Origin: Mimachlamys varia
Lineage: Eukaryota > Mollusca > Bivalvia > Pectinida > Pectinidae
Reading direction: 5' to 3'
Length of the DNA stretch: 64,000 nt
Assembly (NCBI GenBank): GCA_947623455.1
Contig: OX392543.1
Location: forward strand, 19,094,757-19,158,756
Shown: positions 11,379-24,788 of the stretch, piece by piece
Layout of the letters: the number at the start of each line of letters is the position of its first letter
Position numbering within the stretch: position 1 is the stretch's first letter
Translations under genes and position numbers: made by a program
Notes under the pieces: generated by a model
Database searches by the model: none
Told to the model about the DNA's origin: nothing
The model's input: the letters and a program-made list of their open reading frames with translations, nothing else

Positions 11379-14300
11379 CTGCAAAAACACAAAAAAAATG
11401 GTTTCAATTTCTGAATGATATAGATTTTCAACAAGAACCTTACTTACGATAAACTATATAAATTGAACTTCATATAAAATTTTACAGTTTTTATCTAAAA
11501 CAGTGCTTTTTATTGATGATTTTTAAAATTGATCATATTTAGCTGTTTATACATTAAATTGTCAAGTTTTTGTCGTCATAGGCAGATCTGTGATTTCATC
11601 ATAAAAATCATATTTTTCAGTAATGCTACATAAACACAAGAAAATTAATTTCAAATTAGAGGAATTATTTTTTTGGTTTATTCATTTTTATAACTTGTTA
11701 CTGTAGACATTCAATTTCATTTTTTAAGTTTAATCTTAAAATTAATTTTTAATGTCACTGACCAAGTTTCTATCAACTTCAGTGAAACAACGATATCAAA
11801 CTTTCAGCTGCTAATTAATATAATATTACCACGGTACCACATGCACATTTTAGAAAAAAACAATAAACCAATATCAGATCATGAAATAATTATATATCAC
11901 TGATAATCAGAAGTAACCTTTCACTATTACTTACTCTATCTAATACAAAAGCTCTGATACTGGATGTGACAATGGCAAAAGATTAAACAGCAACAGACAT
12001 TTCCTAGCAGTTACAGTGAGCAGTCTTCTAAAGAGCGACAGACATTTCCTAGCAGTAACAATGAGCAGTATTCTAAGTAGCTGATATATATACAGAGGAT
12101 CTAACAAGAGAGTTCATGATATATTGAATTTACTGAACAAGTTTATTTATTTCAATATGACATGAACACTAGTATAAGATTCTTTTTATTACACATTTTG
12201 ATAAACATACTAATGTATTTTGAACGATTCTCCTATATTTCCACTACAGAGACAATAGTGTGATGTTGTAAGTTGTGATCATGTACAATAGTGTTTTTCA
12301 CACAATAACTCATTTGCATGTTGGTAAACATTTTCTTCAGGTTAGAACGTATGATTTATGTAAAGATTATTTTACACAACCAAAATATGTTTTATGTGAC
12401 GTTTTAATTAGGGGATAGAACGTTGTTTTGAGTGGCTATACTGGCGATTAGAACATGAAACTTGGTTTGAACTCGAGACCGATAGGTCGAGATTTAAAAC
12501 AAATTTCATGTTCTAATCGCCAGTATAGACACGAAAAATAACGTACTATCCCCATTCTAACACTAATTGACAAATTTAATACGCTAATTTGTTTTGATAC
12601 ATTGTATTTCCTTGCTACAGGTACGTAGTAAAGTACTCTGTGACCTGGCTAGCTGGTGACGTGTCTTTCTATAGCCGACTGACCAATCAGAAGGAAGCTT
12701 TCAAAAGTCGGTCATTTAGCCATGCCCATACATGTATTGGCGAGCGCTTGGTCTGGATGTTGACAAGGCGGAATATTTGGATTTAGGCCTAGTATTTTCG
12801 TGAACGTATGTATACGACATGATTTGATTAATATTGACAAAATGGCTACAATTCCATGTCAGTATGCATGCAAATATGTTCGTATCGACAAAATCGTGTG
12901 TTATTTTCAAGATCTGTTAACACTTTGTGCAGATGCACACGACACCGTCACAGTAAAATGTTTGTTTTGATTCCTATAGGTGCCTACACATGGATGGAAT
13001 TCACGTTTCATGAATAAATAGAGGTAAGAACATGATATGATAATGTTTTATTCTTAATTTATTCAGCTAATACATTCAATCAGTCCTCTTTGCTCTGATG
13101 CTTACTTGACGTACGCCTATCACGCAGTTGAATGTTCATCGATAGACGATCCCCGTCACGACGCCATTTTGTTTTTGGTAGAAACGGGCGTGGCTTAAGC
13201 TCGATGGGAGGAGCTTGATACGATTGATCAGGATTCTATCGCACATTAGAACATGGTCCATATCCAATCAAAACGCGTATTACAAACGTATCGTGTTAGA
13301 ATGTCTAATACGATAAGTACCCTGTCACCTTCAACAGACTAATGACCAACAAAGCGTATACATACAACAGTTGTAAAATTTGTACAAATTGGTATATGAT
13401 AAATTGGTCATTTCGTCTACGCTGTTAGGCGTATGTACAATAGAAAAGTTATTGTACCGTAATGACTAGATTCATCTATGCTTTGTTTATGACTGTTATA
13501 GATGTGCGAGAGTCTGTGAGTCCCCTCATCTCATCTCTAGACATTGAAACGTCACATAAAAACATATTTTGGTTGTGTAAAATAATCTTCACATAACTCA
13601 TTTGCATGTTTATTGTACATGTATATGCCACACACATCAGTTTCATTGTGACCCAATATTGCGTGGGAAATAACTTATGTTATATAATAAATTATTTTTA
13701 TAATATGAAAATGACATGAACAAGTACTGTTACTATTGTCTATAAGTGTAAATATTGACTAATTCGAAGCTTGACCTAAGAAACAAGCTATTATATACAA
13801 TAGCACATGTAACTAAACGCGCTATACTGGTGTGTGACTTTTATATATTACACTGATGTTTTGTTGTAAAGCTCGCAGCAATGAAAATGCATAAAAACAA
13901 ATGCTGAATTATCAGGTCATATTTCTATAAAATTTGTATTTTCCATGCAGACTTGTCTGAGAAATCCTCTCTTGAAGCATTTAATATTTTTGACATTTTC
14001 AGAACCAAGCCGAAAGGACTGAAAGCTTGCATCTGATACAGTACATGTATTAAAGTTTTGCATTGATTAGCTTGCCTTACAAGCATCAGATGTAGGAAAT
14101 TTAACCCTTAGCCCAGCGGTAGAGCATCAGGTTGGAGAGCCAAGGATCGCCTGTTCGAAGCCCCAGCGATGGCACTTTATTACTATTCCTCACACTTCTT
14201 AACAATGTCATGCATCACCATTTGTCAGTTTAAGAAATAAATTTGAAGGAGAAACTATCACAATGTACAGTTAATGAACTCAGAAGACAATGCTCATTTT

Positions 14301-17300
14301 ACAGTAAAATGGTGACTCACTGTGCACAATATCACAAATCAAATCATGCTGTTTAGGTATTGTGACAAACTCAGCAAGCTTTCCATTCAATCATGTGCAT
14401 GCACTAGACTAGACAAAGGCAACAACCGAACACTGTCTCCTATCCCATACAGATATTGAAACCAAGAGTGAGAGAATCTTCCCGACCAATAGCCTAGTTA
14501 AATACTGCAATGCTAGTCAATTGTAACACTTTGTAAGCTTGGTTTTATTTCAGGTGAGTGGAGCATACTTTTTCAAGGGACCTCCACCTCCATAAACAGT
14601 TATACAAGTGCTGTATGGCAATGATTTGGGCATTCATAGAGAAATTTACAAAATGACTTCTATTCACCCCCTCCCTCCCCCCCCTAAAAAAAATAATGAT
14701 GAAATTTTAACATTCAGATTAAGTCATTCACTCCCTGAAGACACATTTGAACTCTTCCAATTGAAAGGCTGGAATTTCAAGGGTTGATTGCATTAAAACA
14801 AAATTATTTATACTAATATATAGTATTTCTATTGAAATTAAGATATTACAGTTGTTTTTTTTCTGACAAATATGAATTTTTACATAAAAGAACAATCAAA
14901 AGGGGAAAATTGTATTTTATGCGAAAACCTCTTAAAAACAATTCTTTTAAATTTGTTCTATGGAGTTCTTTAAAACATGCAGTGTAAAAAATTGTCAAAT
15001 TTCATTATGATTTATCTCCCCTTACCTGACAACTTTCATCTACTGGGTGATTACTTGAGGAGGTTGTGGTACAAGACCTACACGTGAAGGTTATATGATT
15101 AACCTTGATGGCCATGAAGGCAGATACATAGTGCTGTCATGGGATTGAATGAGGAGGGACAACAGAGTTAGTTGCAGATGAGTTACAGCTGACTAGCTTT
15201 ACATCAAAAAAATTTAAAATAGCGATGTAATATCCTGGAAAACTTACTCCACACAATCTACGTCAGAGTCCAGCTCTGATCCATCCTCGCTGTAAACAAA
15301 TCGGGGCACATTAACAATCTACAGACGTTCCACCTGGTGATTAATATCTTAGGGAAGGGGAGATAACTTTCATTGAGAAATAACTTAAATAAGATAAACA
15401 TATCTAAAAATTTGCATGCATCTAAAAACTGATCCAAAACTTTAACATAATAATTCAAACAACATCAAATGCATACTGTGTGTATGGAAAATAATCATAC
15501 TAAAAAAAGATCAAATGATTAACATTCAAATGAAACAAACATACTGGACTTGTGCATCACAAAATATCATAAAACTTTATAAAATAATTTTTTTTTTTAA
15601 CAAATAAAGGACAGATAAACAGAACAACATGGGAAGACAATAGAACACCTAATAGGAAGGATGTAGACACAACAGGTTTGTATCTTACTTACCCAACAAG
15701 CTGTGTGGGGTGTTTGACCGTCGAGTTAGTGTATGTGTTTATTGTGGAACTCTCCTGGAATCTCTTGTAGCAATCGGTGTTGTCTTCGTAATCATCTGTA
15801 ATACACATCAGACAGTTATACAGTATGTTCCTCTTATTGTAATCTATCAGTTATACAGTGAATTCCTCTTATTGTCATCTATCAGTTATATAGCGATTAC
15901 TCTTATTGTCATCTATCAGTTATATAATGGATTCCTCTTATTGTCATCTATCAGTTATACAGTGAATTCCTCTTATTGTCATCTTTCAGTTATACAGTGA
16001 ATTCCTCTTATTGTCATCTATCAGTTATACAGTGAATTCCTCTTATTGTCATCTATCAGTTATACAGTGAATTCCTCTTATTGTCATCTATCAGTTATAC
16101 AGTGAATTCCTCTTATTGTCATCTATCAGTTATACAGTGAATTCCTCTTATTGTCATCTATCAGTTATACAGTGAATTCCTCTTGTCATCTATCAGTTAT
16201 ACAGTGAATTCCTCTTATTGTCATCTATCAGTTATACAGTGAATTCCTCTTATTGTCATCTATCAGTTATACAGTGAATTCCTCTTATTGTCATCTATCA
16301 GTTATACAGTGAATTCCTCTTATTATCATCTATCAGTTATACAGTGAATTCCTCTTATTATCATCTATCAGTTATACAGTGTGTTCCTCCTATTATCATC
16401 TATCAGTTATACAGTGAATTCCTCTTATTGTCATCTATCAGTTATACAGTGAATTTCTTTTATTGTCATACCGTATATCTCCGGCAATAAGCTTGTTGTA
16501 TCAGTTTTCTTCTCACAAAAAATAGATATGAGTTTTTTTTCAATGAATGATATAAATTTTTGATTTTGCAAATTGATTTGAGTTTAATCAAACTTAAAGA
16601 AATTGTTAATTGATGTGTCTGCCATGAAAATAACAGATAATTGTACTTATAGTAATTACTTACCCAATAACAATCCATGCATTCTGTGTGTTTTAATTTT
16701 TACATTTGTAGCTTATTAAGCAAACTAATATTACAATTCATAAGACAAGTTTTCTTATTCAGAGCATTTACAAAAAGTCATGAAATGAGATACATACATA
16801 ACTTTCAATCTGAAATTCTGTCCATCTGAAAAATGTCCATGTCTGATGACAATATATACTATTATATGTACTTTGCACATTTTTATTTGAATGTTCTTAA
16901 ACAGATTTCCTTGTTGATCCCTAACAATTACTACTGACGTACCATCTTCCTCGAAGTCACTAAGATTGTACACTTCTTCATTCAGGTCTAATTTCCTCTC
17001 CCCCTTTATCTGAACCCCGGGGCGTGACTCGAAGATCCCTCCCAGGTGGGGCGTGGCCAACTGTTGCCAATGGCGCAGCGTAACAGAACCTAGGGACAAA
17101 ATATAGAAAGGTCAACAACATACGTCTTTCCTATTTTATTGCAAGTAATGCCCTGAATGAAACTGCAAAATTTTGTACAAAATCATACAATCATGTGTTG
17201 CTATTCATTTCAGATTTGAAAGAAGAAGACTGGCCAGCTTTTTTGACTGAAAATTTCAATTACATGAACCAGCTATAATACATGAAAGTTTTGCACATTT

Positions 17301-20300
17301 GAAAATACTTCAACTAATACATCAAGAACATTCGCAATATATCCAATTAGTTCAAACGACCTGTTGCACTGAACCCTTAAGATTTTAGGAAAAAGAGAAA
17401 AAGTTTATATATTCAAATTCAATTTTATTGACTTAATTAATTTACGATTTAAAAACTACAAAACTTAAGACTTTGATAAACCCCTAGACCTATACCCAAA
17501 TTGGTGAACAATGAAATCTTGAACACTTAATATTTCTACTGAAGTTAAATTTTATTCACTGTACCTGGACAATTCTTTAGTCTCATTATTTCAATTTGAA
17601 TATTTATTACATTTTTACCAGTGAAATATCAAAAATCATTCATTCTATAAAAGTGATACTTTTCACTAGTGATATCAATCGTGCTGTGCACTCGTGAAAA
17701 ATATCAAAATATTAGCCCCACTTGTGAAATATATTTGGTATTACTGAAGACACTGTTAGATATCCTCTATGTACTCAGTATTTTGTCTTCTAGAACAAAA
17801 TAATATGACGAACAAATCCTTGTTCATTAATTAACATATAGGCAATAAAGCATTCATTACATATCTACATGTTGAAGAAAAAAAAAATCATGAATTTTAT
17901 TTCTAGGATGGAAACTCGGACCTACCTTCAAGTGGTTTGATAATTTTGAGTTTCTCCGGAAGTCGATAGTGTGGGTTGTTACTCCCTGGATACGAAAGCT
18001 GGGAGAATCCAGATCGGAAACTTCCAGTCGACAGTGTACTGTCCGGCGTTCGACACATGCCAGGAGTGTCCGTGGATTCCTGAGCATCGGACCTACTGGT
18101 GTCAGACCTGTTATAGCAGAGATATACACATCATTATACTGTCAGATATAAGGTACCCATATCTTGTTACTTGTAGAAATAAGGTTAATATAATCCATTC
18201 TATTAAATTTTTACCAGTGAAATATCAAAAATCATTCATTCTATAAATTAAAGTGACATTTTTCACTAATGAGAAATATGATATTTTTCACAAGTGAAAA
18301 ATTTCACTTTTTCTGGTTTGACCAATCAGAATGCTGCTTACAAACAACATTTGTGAAAATTAAAAGCTGGTGTTGCGCACTCGTGAAAAATATCAAAATA
18401 TTAGCCCCACTCATGAAATATATTTGGTATTACTGAAGACATATAGGTATGTGGGATAGAACAATTAGAAACCAGGACCAAGTTGTTCAAAAGGTGATTA
18501 GCTATAGCTTAATCAGTGATTAGTGCAAATTTTAAATCTCCTGTATTTTAAAAACCAAACCAAAGAAATAGTTACAACTTTCCAGATATCAAATATCTAG
18601 TACAGTAGAATTACATAACAGGTATAGTATGGACTGAGTTCCAAGATCAAAACAGTAGAATATCCAAGATGGCGGACTTTTGTGAACGGGGGTGTATTCG
18701 TGAATAAGACCCCTCCCTACTTTTGAACAATAATTTTTCTCATGGGGTGGGGGCTTATTCCCGGTCAAATACGGTAGTGTTTTTCATTCCCTGCCAAACA
18801 CTGTAACATCTGTATGTTATACATGCATGTATAAGAAACAATGCTTATATCAAACTAATTTCCTTGGTCCCAAGAGATTTGTTAAAAACATGTTTACTGT
18901 TTAATACATTTACATGCAAAGTTGTTGGATCACACTTCATTGACAGAATTATTAAAGGTTGAAAAATATTGTTAAATAGTGATTAAGCTTATCATCTTTT
19001 GAACAACAGGGCCCTGATATTTTAAACTTACACATTAGAAAGATGAGACTATTTTCCTGCAAAATATGGGGCATTAGTATGCTGAACTTCACTATCACTA
19101 AATTATTTGTTTGTGTCAAAAAAGCTCAAGGGAAAAATCGATATTTTGAAAATGGTAGCCAGTCAAAACATATTTTCATGGCTTGAAAGGTAGTTGAAAT
19201 GAGCTGGGGTGTGAAATATGAAAATTCCACCATAAGGATTTTCAAATTTGGCACTACCAAATCAAATCAAGTTTTATTTAATGTTGGTACATAAATTATG
19301 CAACAATATAACATTAGCTCTAATGAGCTATTTAAACCACCCTTGGGTGAACTTTCTCTATCTTACTTTCATCCCTGCTCATGAACGATCTTACAATCTT
19401 ATACCGGGGAGGTCATGTGAGGAACACATATCCTGCATGATTATAAAGGCCCAATATACGTAACTTCAGGAAATTTTTCGTGATTCTGAAAAATTCTGAA
19501 AAAAAAATCCAATTGATAACCATGCAAAAATAAGCCTAAAACGAAGTAAACCTGAGCGGTAACTAACAAGAAACTCTGGACAAAAAAATCCAAAGAATTG
19601 AAAATAATTCAGGTGGGGCCCACTTCAACAATAAACCGAAGGTAGAAGACGGTTCGAAATGGATGCGTGTTTACAAATAGCGTGTTTCAACTGCTGCTGT
19701 ACCAGTAACAGCGAGAGAATTCATCTTGATTATTGCTGATATCAGTTAATCTTAACTAAACTTATAAATATAATAAGTTATTAGGCTTGATTTTCTCTTC
19801 AAGTTTTGCCGAAAGTTATGTATATTGGGCCTTTAATGATCCCTGAGTTGGGAAGATTAATTGGATTTGCCAGTAGGTATATACCCTAAATATCACTTTA
19901 ATTAAGAACAAAATCATGATTATCTGCTTCTGAACAGATCAAGTCTGCTGCTCAAACCATTAAACTGTTTTATTTTTGGTTTTCTTTGGTTTATACATTT
20001 TACAAAACAACTAATCAACAAACAGATAGATTTTATGCAAATGGCCAAACTATCCCGAAGATCTTTTTAACAAACCTGTGCCTTTGTCGTTTCCGCTTTT
20101 CCTCATCCTCAAAGAAATCTTCCTCGTTGAGCTCGTTAGCACGGCGTATGGATAACTTCCTAAGGGCTGTTTCCAGGTCGTTAGAGCCGGGAATACCTGG
20201 TCGTCCAAGGCTGTGCTTCTTCACATCACTGTTATACAGACAAAATAAACGTGACTAGTTTGATGGGAAGGTCATAGGATAGTGTACTTGATTTTTATTT

Positions 20301-23300
20301 CTTGAGTTTGATTCAAGGATCAGAATTCAAAAGGTAAAGGGCTACTTGCAAGTCGTTCTATCCAGAACAGAGATTAATAAAATGTGATAAAACTTACTTC
20401 AATTATTGTTGTAAAATAAAAAGTTTAAATGTATGGAGTCAGGTTATATATTTAATAAACTTTCAATTAAAATTGCATTAAAGAAAACAGCGAAAAAAGA
20501 ATGTTAAGCAATAAATAAAAGAAAAAACATTTCAGCTATTGATATAATGATTTTAGTCAGTTGAGATTATCAAGATATTCAACTCCCAGTTGGACAGACA
20601 GCTGAGTCTAACAGTTGAACAGACAATCCCCCTATCAGTTGGACAGACAACCCCCTAAAAGTTGGACAGACAGTCCTCTTACAGTTGGACAGACAGACTC
20701 CTTACAGTTGGACAGACAACCCCCTTACAGTTGGACAGACAACTCCATAACATTTGGACAGACAACTCCATAACATTTGGACAGACAGCCCTCTAACAGT
20801 TGGACAGACAACTCCATAACAGTTGGACAGACAACCGCCCCTTACAGTTGGACAGACAACCCCCTAACAGTTGGACAGACAACTCCATAACAGTTGGACA
20901 GACCACCCCCTTACAGTTGGACAGACAACCCCCTAACAGTTGGACAGACAACCTCCTAACAGTTGGACAGACCACCCCCTTACAGTTCGACAGACAACTC
21001 CATAACAGTTGGACAGACCACCCCTTACAGTTCGACAGACAACTCCATAACAGTTGGACAGACAACCCCCTAACAGTTGGACAGACAACCTCCTAACAGT
21101 TGGACAGACCACCCCCTAACAGTTGGACAGACAACTCCATAACAGTTGGACAGACCACCCCCTAACAGTTGGACAGACAACTCCATAACAGTTTGACAGA
21201 CATACTTACCCATACAGACTGTCCAGATCAGCAGTGTATCCGTCACTCTGAACAGACTCACATTCAGAGAAATACATTGAGCTTCGATTGGACATTCCTG
21301 CCGATGTTGTGCCGGGCCTTCCGACTGATGAAGCAGCTCCAGAAATTCCAGGCGATCGAGCTCCGGAATCCAGACTGTCATTGAGACTGAGTGTAGAGAG
21401 TCCAGATAATCCGGACATTCCAGAGATTCCAGATGTTTTCTCTGTCCCGAAGCTGTTACTGTTACTAATCCCATTGTGTTTGTTGCTAGCCTTCTTTGCA
21501 GCTTTGGCTGTCTCAAAAATCTTCCAGTTGTGTACTCTGGCAAATGTAACACTTAATCTTAACAGAGGTATACAAACTCACAGACTATGTGTGATATGTG
21601 ATAGAGTTATCCCCCTTTAAAACCATTTAACTAAAGTACCTTAAAATGTGGTCAACATTGACCTCATCAAGTGCCTGAAAGTACCCCAACCCCCTTCTGA
21701 CACCAAATGTCATACTTTCGGTTTCAGTGATATTAACATAAGAATTTTTTTCATCCTTTATATTACAGTCCAACACCATGTCTAATTTCAGTGAGATATA
21801 TTAGACTATAGGATAAGGATAAGGACAAATCCCCCATAGCTCACATTTAACAGTGAATTTAACCTTAACCTTTGATCCTAAGTCCACAATGTACATCTAT
21901 GTATCACAGAATATTGAATATTATCACATCAAAATTGGATTCATGTTTTTGATTTTGACATTATCTCGAAAAACCAAATTGCGGACAGACAGACAGATAG
22001 ACAGATGGAGTGAATATGGTGATGTGAAGCCTTAATGCCTCTGAATATATTTCCAAATGCTTGGAATACAAAATAGTATGCAATACTTTAAAAGCCAATA
22101 TTTTCGTGCATGGATTTTTTGTGCTTAGTCAGCGTCCAAACTGTTTGCGATGTGGAAATTTTTGCATTGTAGTCATGCTGTTTTGCACTGTGTGCCTGTA
22201 TTACTATTATACACTGTAGAGTTTCAATGATGTTAAATATGTTGGTGTGTGGATATATTCATGGAGATTAAATGCCAGCAAAATGAGCAAAAATTTGCAC
22301 ACCACGACAAATTCCACTTTTAGAGTAATAGAAAACATTTTCATTGCACATATTAAAAGTTCAGCATCAGAATCGAGAGAAAATTAAGATCTACAAAATA
22401 TACATCCCATAAATGTTTTTGCTAATTCAGTATACAGTCTTAGAATTTATGGTTATGGTACTCACTTTCGCTCTGCAGGTGAGTACCCTACTGGGTAGTC
22501 TATTTCAGACTTGAGAGACGACTCAAGTTCCGAGGCGATGGAGTCGTTGGGGATACTGAGGAGGGAGGTAGAGAGGTAGCTATGTTTAGCTACGTTAGGT
22601 TTATGTTTACGTCGCAGCCTCCGCAACTCTTCCTGATTTTCCTCGAGTAACTCCAGTACCTCGTCATGCTTGTCTTTGTACTCGGCAAGCTGTAATGCAC
22701 CAATCAGATACAAGTTTACAAGCCTACTTGGAATGCACCAATGAAATATAAGTTTACCAGCAGACTTGAAATGCACCAATGAAATACAAGTTAACAAGTA
22801 TACTTGAAATGCATCAACCAAATACAATATTCTTAAAAGTATACTTGAAATTGTACCAATCCAATGCAACTTTACAATTATACCTAAAATACACCAATCA
22901 AATACATCAATACATGTAGCCGATCAAATTAAGTCTGATCTAGGCATGGAAATTATATACCAGTAACAAAAGCAAGTTTACTCCTTTTAATTATTCAAAC
23001 ATCTAATAAGTAATTCTCTTCAATATCCAATAAGTAATTCTCTACAATATCCAATAAGTAATTCTCTACAATATCTAATAAGTAATTCTCTACAATATCT
23101 AATAAGTAATTCTCTACAATATCCAATAAGTAATTCTCTACAATATCCAATAAGTAATTCTCTACAATATCCAATAAGTAATTCTCTACAATATCCAATA
23201 AGTAATTCTCTACAATATCTAATAAGTAATTCTCTGTAATATCTAATAAGTAATTCTCTACAATATCCAATAAGTAATTATCTACAATATCCAATTAGTA

Positions 23301-24735
23301 ATTCTCTACAATATCTAATAAGTAATTCTCTGTAATATCTAATAAGTAATTCTCTTCAATATCTAATAAGTAATTCTCTTCAATATCTAATAAGTAATTC
23401 TCTACAATATCCAATAAGTAATTCTCTACAATATCCAATAAGTAATTCTCTACAATATCCAATAAGTAATTCTCTACAATATCCAATAAGTAATTCTCTA
23501 CAATATCCAATAAGTAATTCTCTACAATATCCAATAAGTAATTCTCTACAATATCCAATAAGTAATTCTCTACAATATCCAATAAGTAATTCTCTACAAT
23601 ATCCAATAGGTAATTCTCTACAATATCTAATAAGTAATTCTCTACAATATCTAATAAGTAATTCTCTACAATATCCAATAAGTAATTCTCTGTAATATCT
23701 AATAAGTAATTATCTACAATATCCAATTAGTAATTCTCTGCAATATCTAATAAGTAATTCTCTACAATATCCAATAAGTAATTCTCTACAACATCCAATA
23801 AGTAATTATCTACAACATCCAAGAAGTAATTCTCTACAATATCCAATAAGTAATTATCTACAACATCCAATAAGTAATTCTCTACAATATCTAATAAGTG
23901 ATTCTCTGCAATATCTAATAAGTGATTCTCTGCAAGAAAACTTTATATTCACTGACCTCAAATGTAAAGTTGAACTATAAACACATATGACCTTGACCCT
24001 ATTTTTGTTACACCTATCACATACCTCCTTTGTCAAGTGTTTCTGTGCAGACTGTGAGGCCTCAAGATGTTTCTGGAGCTCAAGGTTTTCGGCCGTTAAC
24101 TACAAACAGAGGTTAAAAGGAAAATGTGATTGATTTTTGGATAAAACAAGTTATCCAAATTATATTTATCACTCGTTGGCCCAAATGTTATATCACACAA
24201 GGGACATTGAAATGGGGGGGAAACTGGAGTACCCGGAGATAACCCATGTAGCCAGGCAGGTGACCACATACCTTTTCATGTCCGGTCAAGGAATCAAACC
24301 CTGGCCACCTTGGTGAATATCAAGTGCGCTATCCACTGCACCACCTGACCGCCGCTAGTATTGTAGAAGTAAACAGGGAAGGCAAGGAGGCACTTTGCTG
24401 TGATCTCCACTACCCTTAACCATTTCTTTCTGTAGTCCGTTGTTCAAACCACAAAGCCCATTTTTTTTTTATTATTTTCATTTTTTTTTTATATTTTTTT
24501 CCAGATTTTTCACAAAAACATCACAAGACATAAACAAACAAACAAACATAATATCACACCCTTACTTCCTTCTTGTACACATGTGACAGTAGTACCTTTC
24601 ACACTTCCTACATGGTAATTTTCATCACTATATGTAGTCATTATCACACTGTACTCCTAATTATCCTTTTCATCCTCCTTCTCATCATCATCCTTCCCTC
24701 ATTATCATCCTCCCCTCATCATCATCACACTATGC

Positions 24736-24788
<53 letters not shown>

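Larger units (their letters stand above)
11379..15247 (-). other. TRAK intron 16, repeat-bearing
   Basis: A 3.9-kb intron with good borders (GTAAGT donor at 15242-15247, acceptor at 11379). It contains a 47-bp duplication near 11990-12077 (tttcctagcagt twice), a 1.2-kb inverted-repeat element, a tRNA-like segment and a short palindromic repeat. There are no additional coding exons, because the flanking exon phases already match. Confidence 0.8.

Noticed and set aside
14099..14175. A functional tRNA gene
   Set aside because: A- and B-box-like words are present, but the acceptor and anticodon stems do not pair well; a SINE or pseudogene is more likely.
15811..16470. Regular short repeats that might suggest a CRISPR array
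   Set aside because: Units are contiguous with no unique spacers, and the context is an animal intron.
20793..21096. Frames in the 24-bp cagttggacagacaa array, one of which runs on into exon 11
   Set aside because: The part inside the array is intronic read-through past a good GTAAGT donor; only 21210-21536 is exon.
22995..23726. LLDIVENY octapeptide frames on minus
   Set aside because: The array is a 24-bp repeat inside intron 9; flanking exon phases already match without it.
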